The notes under the pieces are model-generated. The model worked only from the letters and a program-made list of their open reading frames with translations, did not search any database and was not told where the DNA came from. Position numbers and translations under genes: made by a program. This document shows positions 53,609 through 63,181 of a stretch of 64,000 nt of DNA, in pieces. Every line of letters starts with the position of its first letter. Positions within the stretch are counted from its first letter, which is position 1. Source of the stretch: Sedimenticola selenatireducens. Lineage in GTDB: Bacteria > Pseudomonadota > Gammaproteobacteria > Chromatiales > Chromatiaceae. The stretch spans positions 496,001 to 560,000 of the forward strand of contig NZ_VMNH01000005.1 of assembly GCF_007625115.1 (NCBI RefSeq), read 5' to 3'.

Positions 53609-54886
53609 CTAGGTGCGGATGTGCCCATCGCCAAGGACAATGAACTTGACTGAAGTAAGACCTTCGAGGCCGACGGGGCCACGAGCGTGGAATTTGTCTG
53701 TCGAAATACCGATTTCGGCACCCAAGCCATACTCAAAACCATCCGCAAAACGTGTAGAGGCATTCACCATCACTGAGCTGGAGTCCACTTCCGAGAGGAA
53801 GCGCCGGGCGCGGGTATAGTTCTCGGTAACGATGGACTCTGTATGCCCGGAGCTATGCCGGTTGATGTGATCAATCGCCTCATCCATGTTCTTTACTACG
53901 CGAATCGAGAGAACCGGCCCAAGGTATTCTGTATCCCAGTCTTCGTCCGTTGCGGGTATGCACCCCTCCAAGATTTCGCAGCAACAGGGGCAGCCACGTA
54001 GCTCCACCTCATGCTCGGAAAAGGCGGCCCCCAGCAGGGGTAGAATATCCTCTGCAATAGCTTCGGCCACCAGCAGGGTCTCCATGGTGTTGCAGGTGCC
54101 ATAGCGTTGGGTTTTGGCGTTGATGGCGATATCAAACGCCTTGACGTTATCGGCCTGATCATCAATATAAACGTGGCAGATGCCATCGAGATGTTTGATG
54201 ACTGGAACACGCGCATCCTTGGAGATGCGCTCAATCAGTCCTTTGCCGCCACGCGGTATAATCACATCAATCGCCTCGGGCATGGTGATCATGGCACCCA
54301 CCGCCGCCCGGTCCGTGGTGGCCACGACTTGAACGCAATCGGCAGGGAGTCCGCTCTGTTCCAAGCCGCGCTGAATGCTGGCGGCGATAGCCTGGTTTGA
54401 GTGAAAGGCCTCAGAGCCGCCCCGTAGTACGGTGGCATTGCCTGATTTTAGGCAGAGTGCGGCCGCATCCGCCGTAACATTGGGGCGAGACTCATAGATG
54501 ATGCCTACCACGCCTAGCGGTACGCGCATACGTCCCACTTGAATGCCGGTGGGCCGGTATTTCATGTCAAAGATCTCACCAATGGGATCACTGAGGGAGA
54601 TGATCTGCTGAATCCCTTCAATCATGCTGTCGATACGCCCTGGTGTCAGTTCCAGACGATCGAGTAGGGCCGCATCAAGACCTTTCGCTCTACCGGCCTC
54701 AAGATCGCGCTGATTTTCGGCCATCAGCTGTTCTCGCTGTTCCTCCAGGTCCTGGGCGATCGCCAGCAAGGCCGCATTTTTGTCACCCGTAGAGGCGGCT
54801 GCGAGTCTGCGTGATGCGGCTCGGGCGCGTTGACCGAGTTCGGTCATATAACGGTTGATGTCTACAATTTCACTCGACATGGTCAT
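53609..54886 (-). CDS. proA: Gamma-glutamyl phosphate reductase
   Basis: The second step of proline synthesis, reduction of gamma-glutamyl phosphate to glutamate semialdehyde with NADPH. The 425-aa protein belongs to the aldehyde dehydrogenase superfamily, with catalytic Cys265 in [27 protein letters not shown], and [14 protein letters not shown]. The partner kinase ProB is not in the window. proA lies between holA and nadD, combining the enteric holA-nadD and pseudomonad proA-nadD arrangements. Start alternatives differ by two residues (ATG 54886 or 54880). Confidence 0.97.
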   Translation of the reverse strand: MTMSSEIVDINRYMTELGQRARAASRRLAAASTGDKNAALLAIAQDLEEQREQLMAENQRDLEAGRAKGLDAALLDRLELTPGRIDSMIEGIQQIISLSDPIGEIFDMKYRPTGIQVGRMRVPLGVVGIIYESRPNVTADAAALCLKSGNATVLRGGSEAFHSNQAIAASIQRGLEQSGLPADCVQVVATTDRAAVGAMITMPEAIDVIIPRGGKGLIERISKDARVPVIKHLDGICHVYIDDQADNVKAFDIAINAKTQRYGTCNTMETLLVAEAIAEDILPLLGAAFSEHEVELRGCPCCCEILEGCIPATDEDWDTEYLGPVLSIRVVKNMDEAIDHINRHSSGHTESIVTENYTRARRFLSEVDSSSVMVNASTRFADGFEYGLGAEIGISTDKFHARGPVGLEGLTSVKFIVLGDGHIRT

Positions 54887-54966
54887 TCCGGTGTTCGGTA
54901 AGCTGAATGTAATGGAGGGAGTCTAACAAATTGTTTCGGGGTTGCGTGAGACAATCTGTCGAGCGG

Positions 54967-55992
54967 TTACTCCGCCAGTAGTGGTGCACCTGCCATGCGG
55001 GTGCAGATGCGCTGCAGTTGCAACCATGGGTCTTGCGGGTTTTGCCCCTTGATGGCTCGGTCGGTGAGGCAGCAGAGTTGCAGCAGTTTTTTCCATTCCC
55101 GTCGGTTTAATCTCTGCAGGCCCTGACTGACCAATGGTTTGCGTTTGTCCCACACTTCACGGGCTGTTGCGACGACTTGTTGTGGTGAGCGTCCCTGTTC
55201 AACTTGCTGTGCTAAGGTGCAGAGGAGCCTGATTTCCCGTGTCAGTGCCCAGAGTATAATGGGCGCGGCGGTGCCTTCTGCGCGCAGCCCGTTAAGCATG
55301 CGTATACTGCGGGCGATGCCTCCTTCAAGTGCACTGTCTACCAGTCCATAAATGTCGTATCGAGCGCTATCCGCAACGGATTCCTGGAGCTGCTCTAGAT
55401 TGATCACGCCCGCGCCGAAAAGCAGCAGCAGTTTGTCGATCTCTTGGGCTGCCGCCAGTAAATTGCCCTCAATTCGCTCCGCCAGCAGGTGCGCAACTTG
55501 TGGACCAGGGATCAGCCCAGCCGTTCGCATGCGCTGTTCAATCCAGGGCTGCAGACGGTTTCCCTCGATCGGCCAGATCTGAATAAATACACCTTTCGAT
55601 TCGAGGGCCTTGAGCCATTTGCTACTGATCTGGCTCTTGTCGAGCTTGGGTAGGGTGAGCAGCAGAATGGTGTCTTCCGGGGGGCGGTCGGCATATTCAC
55701 TGAGTGCTTTGCCGCCCTCTCTGCCGGGTTTGCCTGAAGGAAGGCGAAGATCAATGATCCGCTTCTCCGCAAAGAGCGAGAGGCTGTTGGCCTCGGCGGT
55801 CAGCTCGTTCCAGTCAAATTTTGCTGTGGCGTCGAGTATGTCTCGCCCGCTGAAATCTTGGGCTCTGGCGCTTGAGCGGATAGTGTCACTGGCTTCGTTG
55901 ATCTGTAACGGTTCGTCCCCGCTGACGACATAGATAGGGGCCAGGCCATTCCGTTGAATTTGCGATAACAGCTCATGGGGGCGGACGCGCAT
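54967..55992 (-). CDS. holA: DNA polymerase III delta subunit
   Basis: The clamp-loader subunit that opens the beta sliding clamp (341 aa). The N-terminus RPHELLSQIQRNGLAPIYVVSGDEPLQINEA with the pseudo-Walker region matches HolA. The middle segment HLLAERIEGNLLAAAQEIDKLLLL and the C-terminal WDKRKPLVSQGLQRL are conserved. It is in the leuS-lptE-holA group, 22 bp after lptE, as in E. coli and other gammaproteobacteria. Typical length is 340 aa. Confidence 0.95.
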   Translation of the reverse strand: MRVRPHELLSQIQRNGLAPIYVVSGDEPLQINEASDTIRSSARAQDFSGRDILDATAKFDWNELTAEANSLSLFAEKRIIDLRLPSGKPGREGGKALSEYADRPPEDTILLLTLPKLDKSQISSKWLKALESKGVFIQIWPIEGNRLQPWIEQRMRTAGLIPGPQVAHLLAERIEGNLLAAAQEIDKLLLLFGAGVINLEQLQESVADSARYDIYGLVDSALEGGIARSIRMLNGLRAEGTAAPIILWALTREIRLLCTLAQQVEQGRSPQQVVATAREVWDKRKPLVSQGLQRLNRREWKKLLQLCCLTDRAIKGQNPQDPWLQLQRICTRMAGAPLLAE

Positions 55993-56014
55993 CGGAGTCT
56001 ACGGGTGGCCGCTA

Positions 56015-56518
56015 CTAAAGCTGCGCTTCCAGCCTTCGCATGATTTGCGAGGCGAGGTCGCGTTGCATATCTTTACGCAAGGTTCCTTCTTCCTGCTGCT
56101 TACCCAGTACCTCTGTCTCTGAATTGAGGTAGGTGCTGGTAATGCTGACGACTTGCTCTTTAACCAGTTCATGGCCGTCTGCGGCAATCAAGCTGAAAGT
56201 GGCCCCTTCATGCAGCTCGTATTCAGCCACATTTCCGTTGCCGTCTACAGAGATGACGCGCCGGTCACTGGCTCGCTGGGTGATTTTCAGCGTGCTGACG
56301 GCACTGTCGCGGGTTTTAACCACCTGTAAATCACTGTAAGTGATCATCTGGGTCAGCTCTCTGCCCAGCTCTTCATATTCTCCGACGCCCTGAATGAATA
56401 CGGGGCCTATTGAACTGGGGAGGTTGGTGCTGCCGCGCAGTTGAAAGCCGCATCCCTGAAGCGTCAGCGATGCCACCATTATCAAGAGTGCAAGGTGGCG
56501 TGACTTAATCCCAATCAT
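56015..56518 (-). CDS. lptE: LPS assembly lipoprotein LptE
   Basis: An outer-membrane lipoprotein that plugs LptD and delivers LPS to the cell surface (167 aa). The lipobox LTLQGC ends at Cys23, followed by GFQLRGS, the characteristic LptE start of the mature protein. The core segment includes MITYSDLQVVKTRDSAVS and the end RDLASQIMRRLEAQL. The position between leuS and holA is the standard gammaproteobacterial order. With yhdP in the same strand block, outer-membrane assembly is a recurring theme here. Confidence 0.95.
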   Translation of the reverse strand: MIGIKSRHLALLIMVASLTLQGCGFQLRGSTNLPSSIGPVFIQGVGEYEELGRELTQMITYSDLQVVKTRDSAVSTLKITQRASDRRVISVDGNGNVAEYELHEGATFSLIAADGHELVKEQVVSITSTYLNSETEVLGKQQEEGTLRKDMQRDLASQIMRRLEAQL

Positions 56519-56560
56519 GTTGTTCTCCGCTCTTGCAGACAGTGTCTGCTCCTTTAGGCA

Positions 56561-59146
56561 TTATTTTGCGACAATATTAACCAGTTTATTGGGTACCACA
56601 ATAATTTTACGTATCTGGGCATCGCCGATGAATTTCTGAGCGTTAGGGTCATCTTGAGCGGCCTGTTCAATGGCTGCCTTGTCTGCATCAGCGGGGACTT
56701 CGATTTTGGCCCTTACCTTACCGTTGACCTGAATGACGTACTGTATGGAGTCCTGAATCAAGGCACTCTCATCGGCCTGTGGCCAGGTCGAGTTCAGTAT
56801 TTCATCGCCAAGGCCAAGCGTGCGCCACAATTCATGGGTCATGTGGGGTGCAATGGGGCCCAGTAGTCGCAGGACAATGCTCATGCCTTCACGAAGTAGG
56901 GCTGCATCGTTTGGTTCATCGCCCAGTTTATAGAGCGTGTTGACGATCTTCATGGCAGCCGAAACGACGGTGTTGAATTGCTGGCGATCGTAATCGAAAC
57001 AGGCCTGTTTAAGGGCGGTGTGTATCTCAAGTCTTGCCGTTCTCTGCTCGGCGTTTAAGTTGTTCAATGTGCCATCTGTTGTGGCAATGATCGTGTGCTT
57101 TTTATAAGCCAACGCCCAAAGACGTTTCAGAAAACGGTTGGCGCCTTCTACGCCATCATCGGACCACTCCAGTGATTGCTCAGGAGGTGATGTGAACATG
57201 GTATAGAGGCGTACTGTATCAGCGCCAAATTTATCGACCAGCGATTGTGGGTCGACGCCATTATTCTTTGATTTCGACATCTTTTCGATGCCGCCAATCT
57301 CGACTGAATTGCCATCGGCGATAAGCTTGGCGCTGACTACTCGGCCTTTTTCGTCTTGCACGGTTTCTACGTCAGCCGGGTTGTACCAGGATTTCCCGCC
57401 ATCGCTCTCGCTACGATAATAGGTCTCGGCCACCACCATGCCTTGTGTCAGCAGCTTGGTGAAGGGTTCACTGTTATCGATCAGTCCCGCATCACGCATC
57501 AGCTTGTTGTAGAAGCGTGCGTAGAGCAGATGCAGGATAGCGTGTTCGATGCCGCCGATGTAGTGATCGACAGGCAGCCAGTAGCGGGCCCGCTGGTCCA
57601 GCATTTGATCATCTGCATCCGGGCAGGTATATCGGGCGAAGTACCAGGAGGACTCCATGAAGGTATCAAAGGTGTCCGTTTCGCGTTCAGCATCACCGCC
57701 GCATTCAGGGCACGGGGTTTGATACCACTCGGGCATCTTCTTGATAGGCGATCCGCCAGTGGCATCAAACGCAATGTCTTCTGGAAGAATAACAGGAAGC
57801 TGCTCTTTGGGTACCGGGACGATGCCGCAGCGATCACAATGAATCATGGGGATTGGCGCGCCCCAGTAGCGTTGTCGGGAGACTCCCCAGTCACGCAGAC
57901 GGAAGTTAACCCTTTTTTCGCCTTTGCCTGCAGACTCAAGGTGTTGGGCAATGGCTTCGAAAGCATCGGCTGAGCTCAATTCATCGAAGATACCTGAGTT
58001 TGTCAGTACGCCCTTCTCGGTATAGGCGGCCTTGTCAATCGCGCAGTCACTGCCGTCAGGGGAGAGGATGACCTGCTTGATCGGGATGTCATAGCGGTGT
58101 GCAAACTCCCAGTCCCGCTGATCATGCCCGGGGACTGCCATCACGGCCCCAGTGCCGTAACCCATCAATACGAAGTTGGCTGCAAAGATCGGTACAGGCT
58201 CCCCGGTAATGGGATGCAGGGCATTGATACCGAGGCGATGGCCTTTTTTCTCCATCAGCTCAATATCTGCTTCGGAGGTACTGCCTTGCCGACACTCATC
58301 AATGAAGGTGTGCAGTTCTGGATTATTCTCTGCGGCTTTTAGGGCAAGAGGGTGTTCTGCTGCGACGGCCATATAGGTGACGCCCATAAGGGTGTCTGGA
58401 CGAGTCGTGTAGATGGTGACTGTCTCATTGGAGTCTTCGATGCCGAACTCCATCTGCACGCCTTCGGAGCGGCCGATCCAGTTCCTTTGCATGGTGCGCA
58501 CCTGTTCTGGCCACTCCTCCATGCGATCCAGTTCTTCCAGTAATTCGTCTGCATAGTCAGTAATCTTGACGAACCACTGGGGGATTTCGCGTCTTTCTAC
58601 TAGGGCGCCAGAGCGCCAGCCGCGACCATCAATTACTTGCTCGTTGGCAAGCACGGTCTGATCAACCGGGTCCCAGTTGACGACAGAGTTCTTGCGGTAG
58701 ACCAGTCCTTTTTTGAACAGCTCGGTAAACAGCCACTGCTCCCACTTATAGTACTCGGGCTTGCAGGTTGCCAGCTCTCGTCCCCAGTCATAGCCAAAGC
58801 CCAGCTGTTGTAGCTGGTTTTTCATGTAGTCAATATTGGCGTAAGTCCATTTGGCTGGAGCCATCTTGTTTTTTATTGCGGCCCCTTCTGCGGGTAAGCC
58901 GAATGCATCCCAGCCCATGGGTTGTAAAACGTTTTTCCCCAGCATGCGCTGATAGCGTGTAACAACGTCGCCAATCGTGTAATTGCGCACGTGCCCCATA
59001 TGCAGTTTTCCACTGGGATAGGGGAACATGGAGAGGCAGTAGTACTTCTCTTTGGTCGTATCTTCAGTGACCTGGAAGCTCTTATTGTCTGTCCAGTATT
59101 GTTGTGCTGCAGGCTCAATGGAGGCTGGTGTATATGTCTCTTTCAT
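56561..59146 (-). CDS. leuS: Leucyl-tRNA synthetase
   Basis: A class I aminoacyl-tRNA synthetase charging tRNA-Leu, 861 aa. The HIGH-type motif is HMGH (residues 49-52) in [18 protein letters not shown], the KMSKS motif is [10 protein letters not shown] in the C-terminal third, and the editing domain CP1 lies between ([23 protein letters not shown]). The zinc-like Cys clusters (CDRCG, CPECGG) are present. It leads the minus-strand block leuS-lptE-holA. The divergent neighbour is a DUF1451 gene, as with E. coli ybeL. Confidence 0.98.
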   Translation of the reverse strand: MKETYTPASIEPAAQQYWTDNKSFQVTEDTTKEKYYCLSMFPYPSGKLHMGHVRNYTIGDVVTRYQRMLGKNVLQPMGWDAFGLPAEGAAIKNKMAPAKWTYANIDYMKNQLQQLGFGYDWGRELATCKPEYYKWEQWLFTELFKKGLVYRKNSVVNWDPVDQTVLANEQVIDGRGWRSGALVERREIPQWFVKITDYADELLEELDRMEEWPEQVRTMQRNWIGRSEGVQMEFGIEDSNETVTIYTTRPDTLMGVTYMAVAAEHPLALKAAENNPELHTFIDECRQGSTSEADIELMEKKGHRLGINALHPITGEPVPIFAANFVLMGYGTGAVMAVPGHDQRDWEFAHRYDIPIKQVILSPDGSDCAIDKAAYTEKGVLTNSGIFDELSSADAFEAIAQHLESAGKGEKRVNFRLRDWGVSRQRYWGAPIPMIHCDRCGIVPVPKEQLPVILPEDIAFDATGGSPIKKMPEWYQTPCPECGGDAERETDTFDTFMESSWYFARYTCPDADDQMLDQRARYWLPVDHYIGGIEHAILHLLYARFYNKLMRDAGLIDNSEPFTKLLTQGMVVAETYYRSESDGGKSWYNPADVETVQDEKGRVVSAKLIADGNSVEIGGIEKMSKSKNNGVDPQSLVDKFGADTVRLYTMFTSPPEQSLEWSDDGVEGANRFLKRLWALAYKKHTIIATTDGTLNNLNAEQRTARLEIHTALKQACFDYDRQQFNTVVSAAMKIVNTLYKLGDEPNDAALLREGMSIVLRLLGPIAPHMTHELWRTLGLGDEILNSTWPQADESALIQDSIQYVIQVNGKVRAKIEVPADADKAAIEQAAQDDPNAQKFIGDAQIRKIIVVPNKLVNIVAK

Positions 59147-59397
59147 TTTCAGGGCGGGTTACTAATAAATGCTGTAGATTAAACGACTAAGGATACCCTA
59201 CCACCGGTTAGACATGAAGGCATATCATCTGTCGGGACGGACATAAAAGCCATTCTTCAGGGCTTTTTGTCAATAAACAGGAAAAAAGTGCGTATTCTGT
59301 GTTAGCCCTGTCTTGAGTTATGGCGAAGTTGGTGTAAAACATAACTATAAGAGCGATCGTTTTGTGCCATGTAACAGAGACGAAGTAAGGATGCATT

Positions 59398-59925
59398 ATG
59401 AGCGATAGAGATGAGAAAGATCCCGTCGAGCGGATGGTAGATGCCTATGAGCGGATGTTGGAGTATGTGGATGGGGTGATTGGCAAAGCAGAAAAAAGTA
59501 CGTTGCCCTCACTCAAGAAGAGTTTGGATGCGGCGAGGGAAAAGGCCGTTGAACTGAATGAGTTGACGCGTGAAGAGGCGGAAAAAATTGCCACTTACGT
59601 CGAGCGGGATATGAAAGAGGCCGCCCATTTTCTGGTAGAGACGGGTGATGAATTTCGGGATTGGTTCCGATTTGATGTGGAGTTGATAGAGGGGCGGCTA
59701 ATGGAGATGTTTGCCTCGGTTGCTGACCGGACGCGTCTGGAATTAGAGCGTTTTGCCAATCAGGCTCGGCAAGCGGCTATCTACCGAACAGGTGAGGTTA
59801 CCGGGCCGGGTACCCTGGTTTGTGATCAGTGCGGTAAGGAGTTGCACTTCCATAAGGCCGGGCATATTCCGCCCTGCTCAAAATGTCGAGGTACAACCTA
59901 TCGGCGAAGTTCAGAGCAGGTGTAA
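59398..59925 (+). CDS. Zinc-ribbon protein, DUF1451 (YbeL-like)
   Basis: A 175-residue cytoplasmic protein. The N-terminal half is a long helix pair (MVDAYERMLEYVDGVIGKAE and EKIATYVERDMKEAA), and the C-terminal part is a zinc ribbon with two CxxC knuckles (CDQC and CSKC, about residues 141-162). E. coli ybeL is likewise divergent from leuS. No activity has been established. It ends 23 bp before a bidirectional terminator shared with rpmG. Confidence 0.92.
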   Translation: MSDRDEKDPVERMVDAYERMLEYVDGVIGKAEKSTLPSLKKSLDAAREKAVELNELTREEAEKIATYVERDMKEAAHFLVETGDEFRDWFRFDVELIEGRLMEMFASVADRTRLELERFANQARQAAIYRTGEVTGPGTLVCDQCGKELHFHKAGHIPPCSKCRGTTYRRSSEQV

Positions 59926-59947
59926 GCTTGGGCATAATCAGGCAATA

Positions 59948-59975
59948 AAAAACCCGTCGTTTTTGACGGGTTTTT
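59948..59975. terminator. Bidirectional intrinsic terminator
   Basis: AAAAACCCGTC (59948-59958), loop GTTTTT, then GACGGGTTTTT (59965-59975), an 11-bp stem flanked by A- and T-tracts. It serves the DUF1451 gene on the plus strand and rpmB-rpmG on the minus strand. Confidence 0.93.
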
Positions 59976-59996
59976 AGTTTCGCAAGAGCGCTAAGA

Positions 59997-60152
59997 TTAT
60001 TTAATCTTGGCTTCCTTGTACATGACATGCTTGCGAACTTTGGGATCGAATTTTTTGATCTCCATCTTGCCCGGCATGTTGCGCTTGTTTTTGGTGGTGG
60101 TGTAGAAGTGACCGGTTCCGGCACTTGATACGAGTCTGATTTTATCACGCAT
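59997..60152 (-). CDS. rpmG: 50S ribosomal protein L33
   Basis: A 51-residue ribosomal protein of the large subunit, [20 protein letters not shown] at the N-terminus with [17 protein letters not shown] in the middle. It is the zinc-independent (C-minus) form: the four Cys of the zinc-binding form are absent. It follows rpmB by 12 bp on the same strand, the usual order. Both come from the promoter at 60491-60519 and end at the terminator at 59948. Confidence 0.97.
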   Translation of the reverse strand: MRDKIRLVSSAGTGHFYTTTKNKRNMPGKMEIKKFDPKVRKHVMYKEAKIK

Positions 60153-60164
60153 GGTCTCTGCTCC

Positions 60165-60401
60165 TTAGAACTTTTCGCCACGGGCACGCATGTCGGTGAG
60201 AACTGCGTCGATGCCTTTTTTGTCAATGATGCGCATGCCACTGGCGGATACGCGCAGACGAACCCAACGGTTCTCGCTCTCTACCCAGAAGCGATGCTGG
60301 TGGAGATTCGGCAAGAAGCGACGGCGGGTCTTGTTGTGGGCGTGGGAAACATTGTTCCCTGTCACAGGCCGCTTGCCCGTAACCTGACACACTCTGGACA
60401 T
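60165..60401 (-). CDS. rpmB: 50S ribosomal protein L28
   Basis: A 78-residue large-subunit ribosomal protein, starting [20 protein letters not shown] with the typical [20 protein letters not shown] core. One lone Cys is present in the N-terminal VCQVTGK rather than a paired zinc site. It is the first gene of the rpmB-rpmG unit. Gammaproteobacterial synteny with radC and coaBC (dfp), which follow to the right here, is standard. Confidence 0.98.
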   Translation of the reverse strand: MSRVCQVTGKRPVTGNNVSHAHNKTRRRFLPNLHQHRFWVESENRWVRLRVSASGMRIIDKKGIDAVLTDMRARGEKF

Positions 60402-60490
60402 GGTTAAATCCTCGAAAAACTGTCTTTTGCTACCCTGAAACTCAGGATGCGATGAAATCGTTTACACCCCCAGTGGGGCGAAGAGGCGGA

Positions 60491-60519
60491 TTTATAGCAA
60501 AAAGCCTTTTGCGTTTCAA
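60491..60519 (-). promoter_or_regulatory. Sigma70 promoter of rpmB-rpmG
   Basis: On the minus strand TTGAAA (60519-60514), 17 bp, TATAAA (60496-60491). This is close to consensus with ideal spacing. It predicts a leader of about 80 nt before rpmB, which contains a short CCCC-ACT-GGGG hairpin. Confidence 0.8.
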
Positions 60520-60613
60520 GTTTTCTTTATGCCTTTTTTTAAACGCTATGGCATGGTTTGTCTAGGAAATCCGCATAATTGTTATATATCTCAATGCATT
60601 GAGGTCTTTTGCT

Positions 60614-61288
60614 TTAAATGTCGCCCTGTTCGGCCATGGAAATAACTTCTCCATGGCCGATTACCATATGATCCAGTAACCGAATATCAACTAAGGCGAG
60701 CGCCTGCTTAAGTTGTTGTGTGATGGAACGATCAGCCTGGCTGGGTTCGGCAATGCCTGATGGGTGGTTATGCGCCAGGATCAGGGCTGCGGCGTTGTGT
60801 GCCAAGGCTCGCTTCACCACTTCACGCGGGTGGACGCTGGCGCCATCGATCGTGCCCCGGAAAAGCTCCTCATACTCTATGACACGATGCCGGGTATCCA
60901 GGAACAGACAGGCAAAGACCTCTTGCGGATAGGTTGAGAGTCGGGCCTGTAGGTATTCGCGGGTCTGGCGAGGGTTGGTTATGGCCTCGCCTCTGTCCAG
61001 ATTTTCCCGTAGATGTCGGCGGCTCATTTCAAGTACCGCTTGTAGTTGGGCATATTTGGCGCTGCCCAGGCCGTGACTGCGACAAAAGCTGGCACGGTCA
61101 GCAGCGAGTAGATTGCCCAGTCCTTTATGCTGATCAAGCAACTCACGGGCTAAATCAACGGCGCTTTTCCCTTTGACTCCGGTACGCAGAAATATCGCCA
61201 GTAGTTCAGCGTCGGAGAGGGCGGATGGTCCTCTCTGTAACAGCTTTTCCCTTGGACGTTCATTGGTAGGCCAATCAGTGATTGCCAT
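60614..61288 (-). CDS. radC: RadC family JAB1/MPN protein
   Basis: A 224-residue protein with a helix-hairpin-helix N-terminal half and a JAMM metalloprotease-like C-terminal half ([14 protein letters not shown]). The family was named for a repair defect later assigned to recG, so its true role is open. Start ATG 61288 has GGGAGG 5 nt upstream. A GTG at 61294 is too close to that site. It faces away from coaBC and lies upstream of rpmB on the same strand. A 14-bp palindrome (60590-60603) lies just after its stop. Confidence 0.95.
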   Translation of the reverse strand: MAITDWPTNERPREKLLQRGPSALSDAELLAIFLRTGVKGKSAVDLARELLDQHKGLGNLLAADRASFCRSHGLGSAKYAQLQAVLEMSRRHLRENLDRGEAITNPRQTREYLQARLSTYPQEVFACLFLDTRHRVIEYEELFRGTIDGASVHPREVVKRALAHNAAALILAHNHPSGIAEPSQADRSITQQLKQALALVDIRLLDHMVIGHGEVISMAEQGDI

Positions 61289-61403
61289 ATACACCTCCCT
61301 GTTGCAATAGGCGATAAAATCATATCAATAGATAGGTGTGGGTTCCAGATAATCGTTCATTCAGTTAATCTGGGAGACTTTATGACTAATGTGAAGCTGA
61401 TCA

Positions 61404-62627
61404 ATGCAGATAGGTGATGTGAATGTTCTCGCGGATAGGAAGGTATTGCTGGGAGTCACCGGTGGTATAGCGGCCTATAAATCAGTTGAGCTTGTCCGGC
61501 TTTTGCGGAAATCCGGTGCAGAAGTTCAAGTGGTCATGACGGGCGGTGCCAGTCAGTTTGTAACACCTATGACACTCCAGGCGGTATCCGGCCGCACTGT
61601 TCGGCAGGATCTGTTCGATCCGGGGCATGAGGCGGCAATGGGGCATATCGAATTGGCGCGCTGGGCGGATGTGGTACTTGTGGCACCAGCCAGTGCCAGT
61701 TTTATCGCCCGGTTGGCGAATGGTTTTGCCGATAATTTACTCTCGACGCTCTGTCTGGCAACGGCAGCGCCACTTATATTGGCTCCCGCGATGAATCAAC
61801 AGATGTGGCAAGCTCAGGCCACACAGCACAATGTGGGGGTGCTGCTTCATCGGGGTGTGCGGCTTTGGGGTCCTGCTTTGGGTGATCAGGCCTGTGGTGA
61901 GGTGGGTCCTGGTCGGATGGTTGAGCCGGAAGCGCTGTTTCAGCAGCTCTGTAATCACTTCTCATCGGGACCGCTCTCTGGCGTTCGCGTGCTGTTGACC
62001 GCCGGACCAACACGGGAACCAATTGACCCCGTCCGCTTTATCGGTAACAGAAGCTCTGGAAAAATGGGTTTCGCCCTGGCAAGGGCCTTTGTCTCTGCAG
62101 GCGCAACGGTAGAGCTAGTTGCCGGGCCTGTTTCTTTGGCTACCCCCGCGGGTGTTGCACGCTTTGATGTAGAAACCGCTCGAGAGATGGAGCAGAAGGT
62201 GCTGGATCGGGTGACTGAGTGCGATATCTTTGTCGGCTGCGCGGCGGTAGCCGATTATCGCCCCGAGGTGGTGGCGGATCAAAAAATCAAGAAGAACAAT
62301 GAACAGATGGAGATTCATCTGGTGCGTAATAATGACATCCTGGCCACAGTAGCGGCATTGTCCAAGGCGCCATTTACCGTCGGCTTTGCGGCAGAGACAC
62401 AAGCGCCAGAGACCTATGCCGAGAAGAAGCGAATTGCCAAGAAGATTGATATGATTGCCGCAAATTTGGTTGGCGCATCCGAAGGTGGATTCGAGCGGGA
62501 CGAGAATGCACTGACCCTGTTATGGGAAGGTGGGCAGAAACGTTTACCCTTGGCAGATAAAGGGATGCTGGCAGAACAATTGGTAACCTTGATAACGGAA
62601 CGCTATGAAAACAGATATCCAGCTTAA
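61404..62627 (+). CDS. coaBC: Bifunctional phosphopantothenoylcysteine decarboxylase/synthetase
   Basis: Two steps of coenzyme A synthesis: CoaB joins cysteine to phosphopantothenate and CoaC decarboxylates the product with FMN. The 407-aa fusion has the flavoprotein half first ([30 protein letters not shown]) and the synthetase half after residue 190 ([36 protein letters not shown]). The start could also be GTG 61419, which has a closer AGG. It overlaps dut by 23 bp, so translation may be coupled. Confidence 0.96.
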   Translation: MQIGDVNVLADRKVLLGVTGGIAAYKSVELVRLLRKSGAEVQVVMTGGASQFVTPMTLQAVSGRTVRQDLFDPGHEAAMGHIELARWADVVLVAPASASFIARLANGFADNLLSTLCLATAAPLILAPAMNQQMWQAQATQHNVGVLLHRGVRLWGPALGDQACGEVGPGRMVEPEALFQQLCNHFSSGPLSGVRVLLTAGPTREPIDPVRFIGNRSSGKMGFALARAFVSAGATVELVAGPVSLATPAGVARFDVETAREMEQKVLDRVTECDIFVGCAAVADYRPEVVADQKIKKNNEQMEIHLVRNNDILATVAALSKAPFTVGFAAETQAPETYAEKKRIAKKIDMIAANLVGASEGGFERDENALTLLWEGGQKRLPLADKGMLAEQLVTLITERYENRYPA

Positions 62628-63063
62628 AATTCTTGACCCCCGGCTGGGCAGTGACTTTCCCTTACCCGCTTATGCAACAGCGGGCTCTGCCGGCATGGAT
62701 CTGCGTGCCATGCTTGACGCTCCGCTGGCGCTTGGTCCGGGAGAGACTCAACTTATCCCAACTGGCATGGCGATCCATGTGGAAGATCCCAAGCTGGCAG
62801 CGGTGATTTTGCCGCGTTCCGGGTTAGGCCATAAACACGGCATTGTATTGGGTAATCTGGTGGGGTTGATCGACTCCGATTATCAGGGGCAGCTGTTTGT
62901 CTCTTGCTGGAATCGTGGCAGTGAAACCTTTCGGATAGAGATTGGTGAGCGAATCGCTCAGCTTGTCGTCATTCCGGTGGTCAGGGCCGAGTTTGAGATT
63001 GTGGATGAATTCCGCGCTTCGGAGCGGGGTAGTGGGGGATTTGGACATTCCGGTAGGCATTGA
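62605..63063 (+). CDS. dut: dUTP diphosphatase
   Basis: Hydrolyses dUTP to dUMP, keeping uracil out of DNA and feeding thymidylate synthesis (152 aa, trimeric). All five family motifs are visible: [43 protein letters not shown], and [12 protein letters not shown] at the C-terminus. It starts inside the coaBC coding region and is followed by algC, the dfp-dut-algC order seen in pseudomonads and related bacteria. Confidence 0.98.
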   Translation: MKTDIQLKILDPRLGSDFPLPAYATAGSAGMDLRAMLDAPLALGPGETQLIPTGMAIHVEDPKLAAVILPRSGLGHKHGIVLGNLVGLIDSDYQGQLFVSCWNRGSETFRIEIGERIAQLVVIPVVRAEFEIVDEFRASERGSGGFGHSGRH

Positions 63064-63181
63064 GCGCCAATCGGAATCAATAAATTGTCTTGTCCGGGCC
63101 TGATGTTGTAAACAGTAGACATTATGTCATTGTAGACCAGCGCTGATGTAGGTGATTCTGGGGAGAGTCAGGGATGTGGTT

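Noticed and set aside
59245-59268. Hairpin AAAAGCC/GGCTTTT between leuS and the DUF1451 gene as a leuS attenuator
   Set aside because: There is no leader peptide with Leu codons in a fitting position, the T-tract on the minus strand is short (GGCTTTTATG), and it could equally be part of either promoter region. I left it out of the features.
60590-60603. CTCAATGCATTGAG palindrome as radC terminator
   Set aside because: The 14-bp AT-rich palindrome has no T-tract on the minus strand (it is followed by ATATATAAC), so it is not convincing as a terminator.
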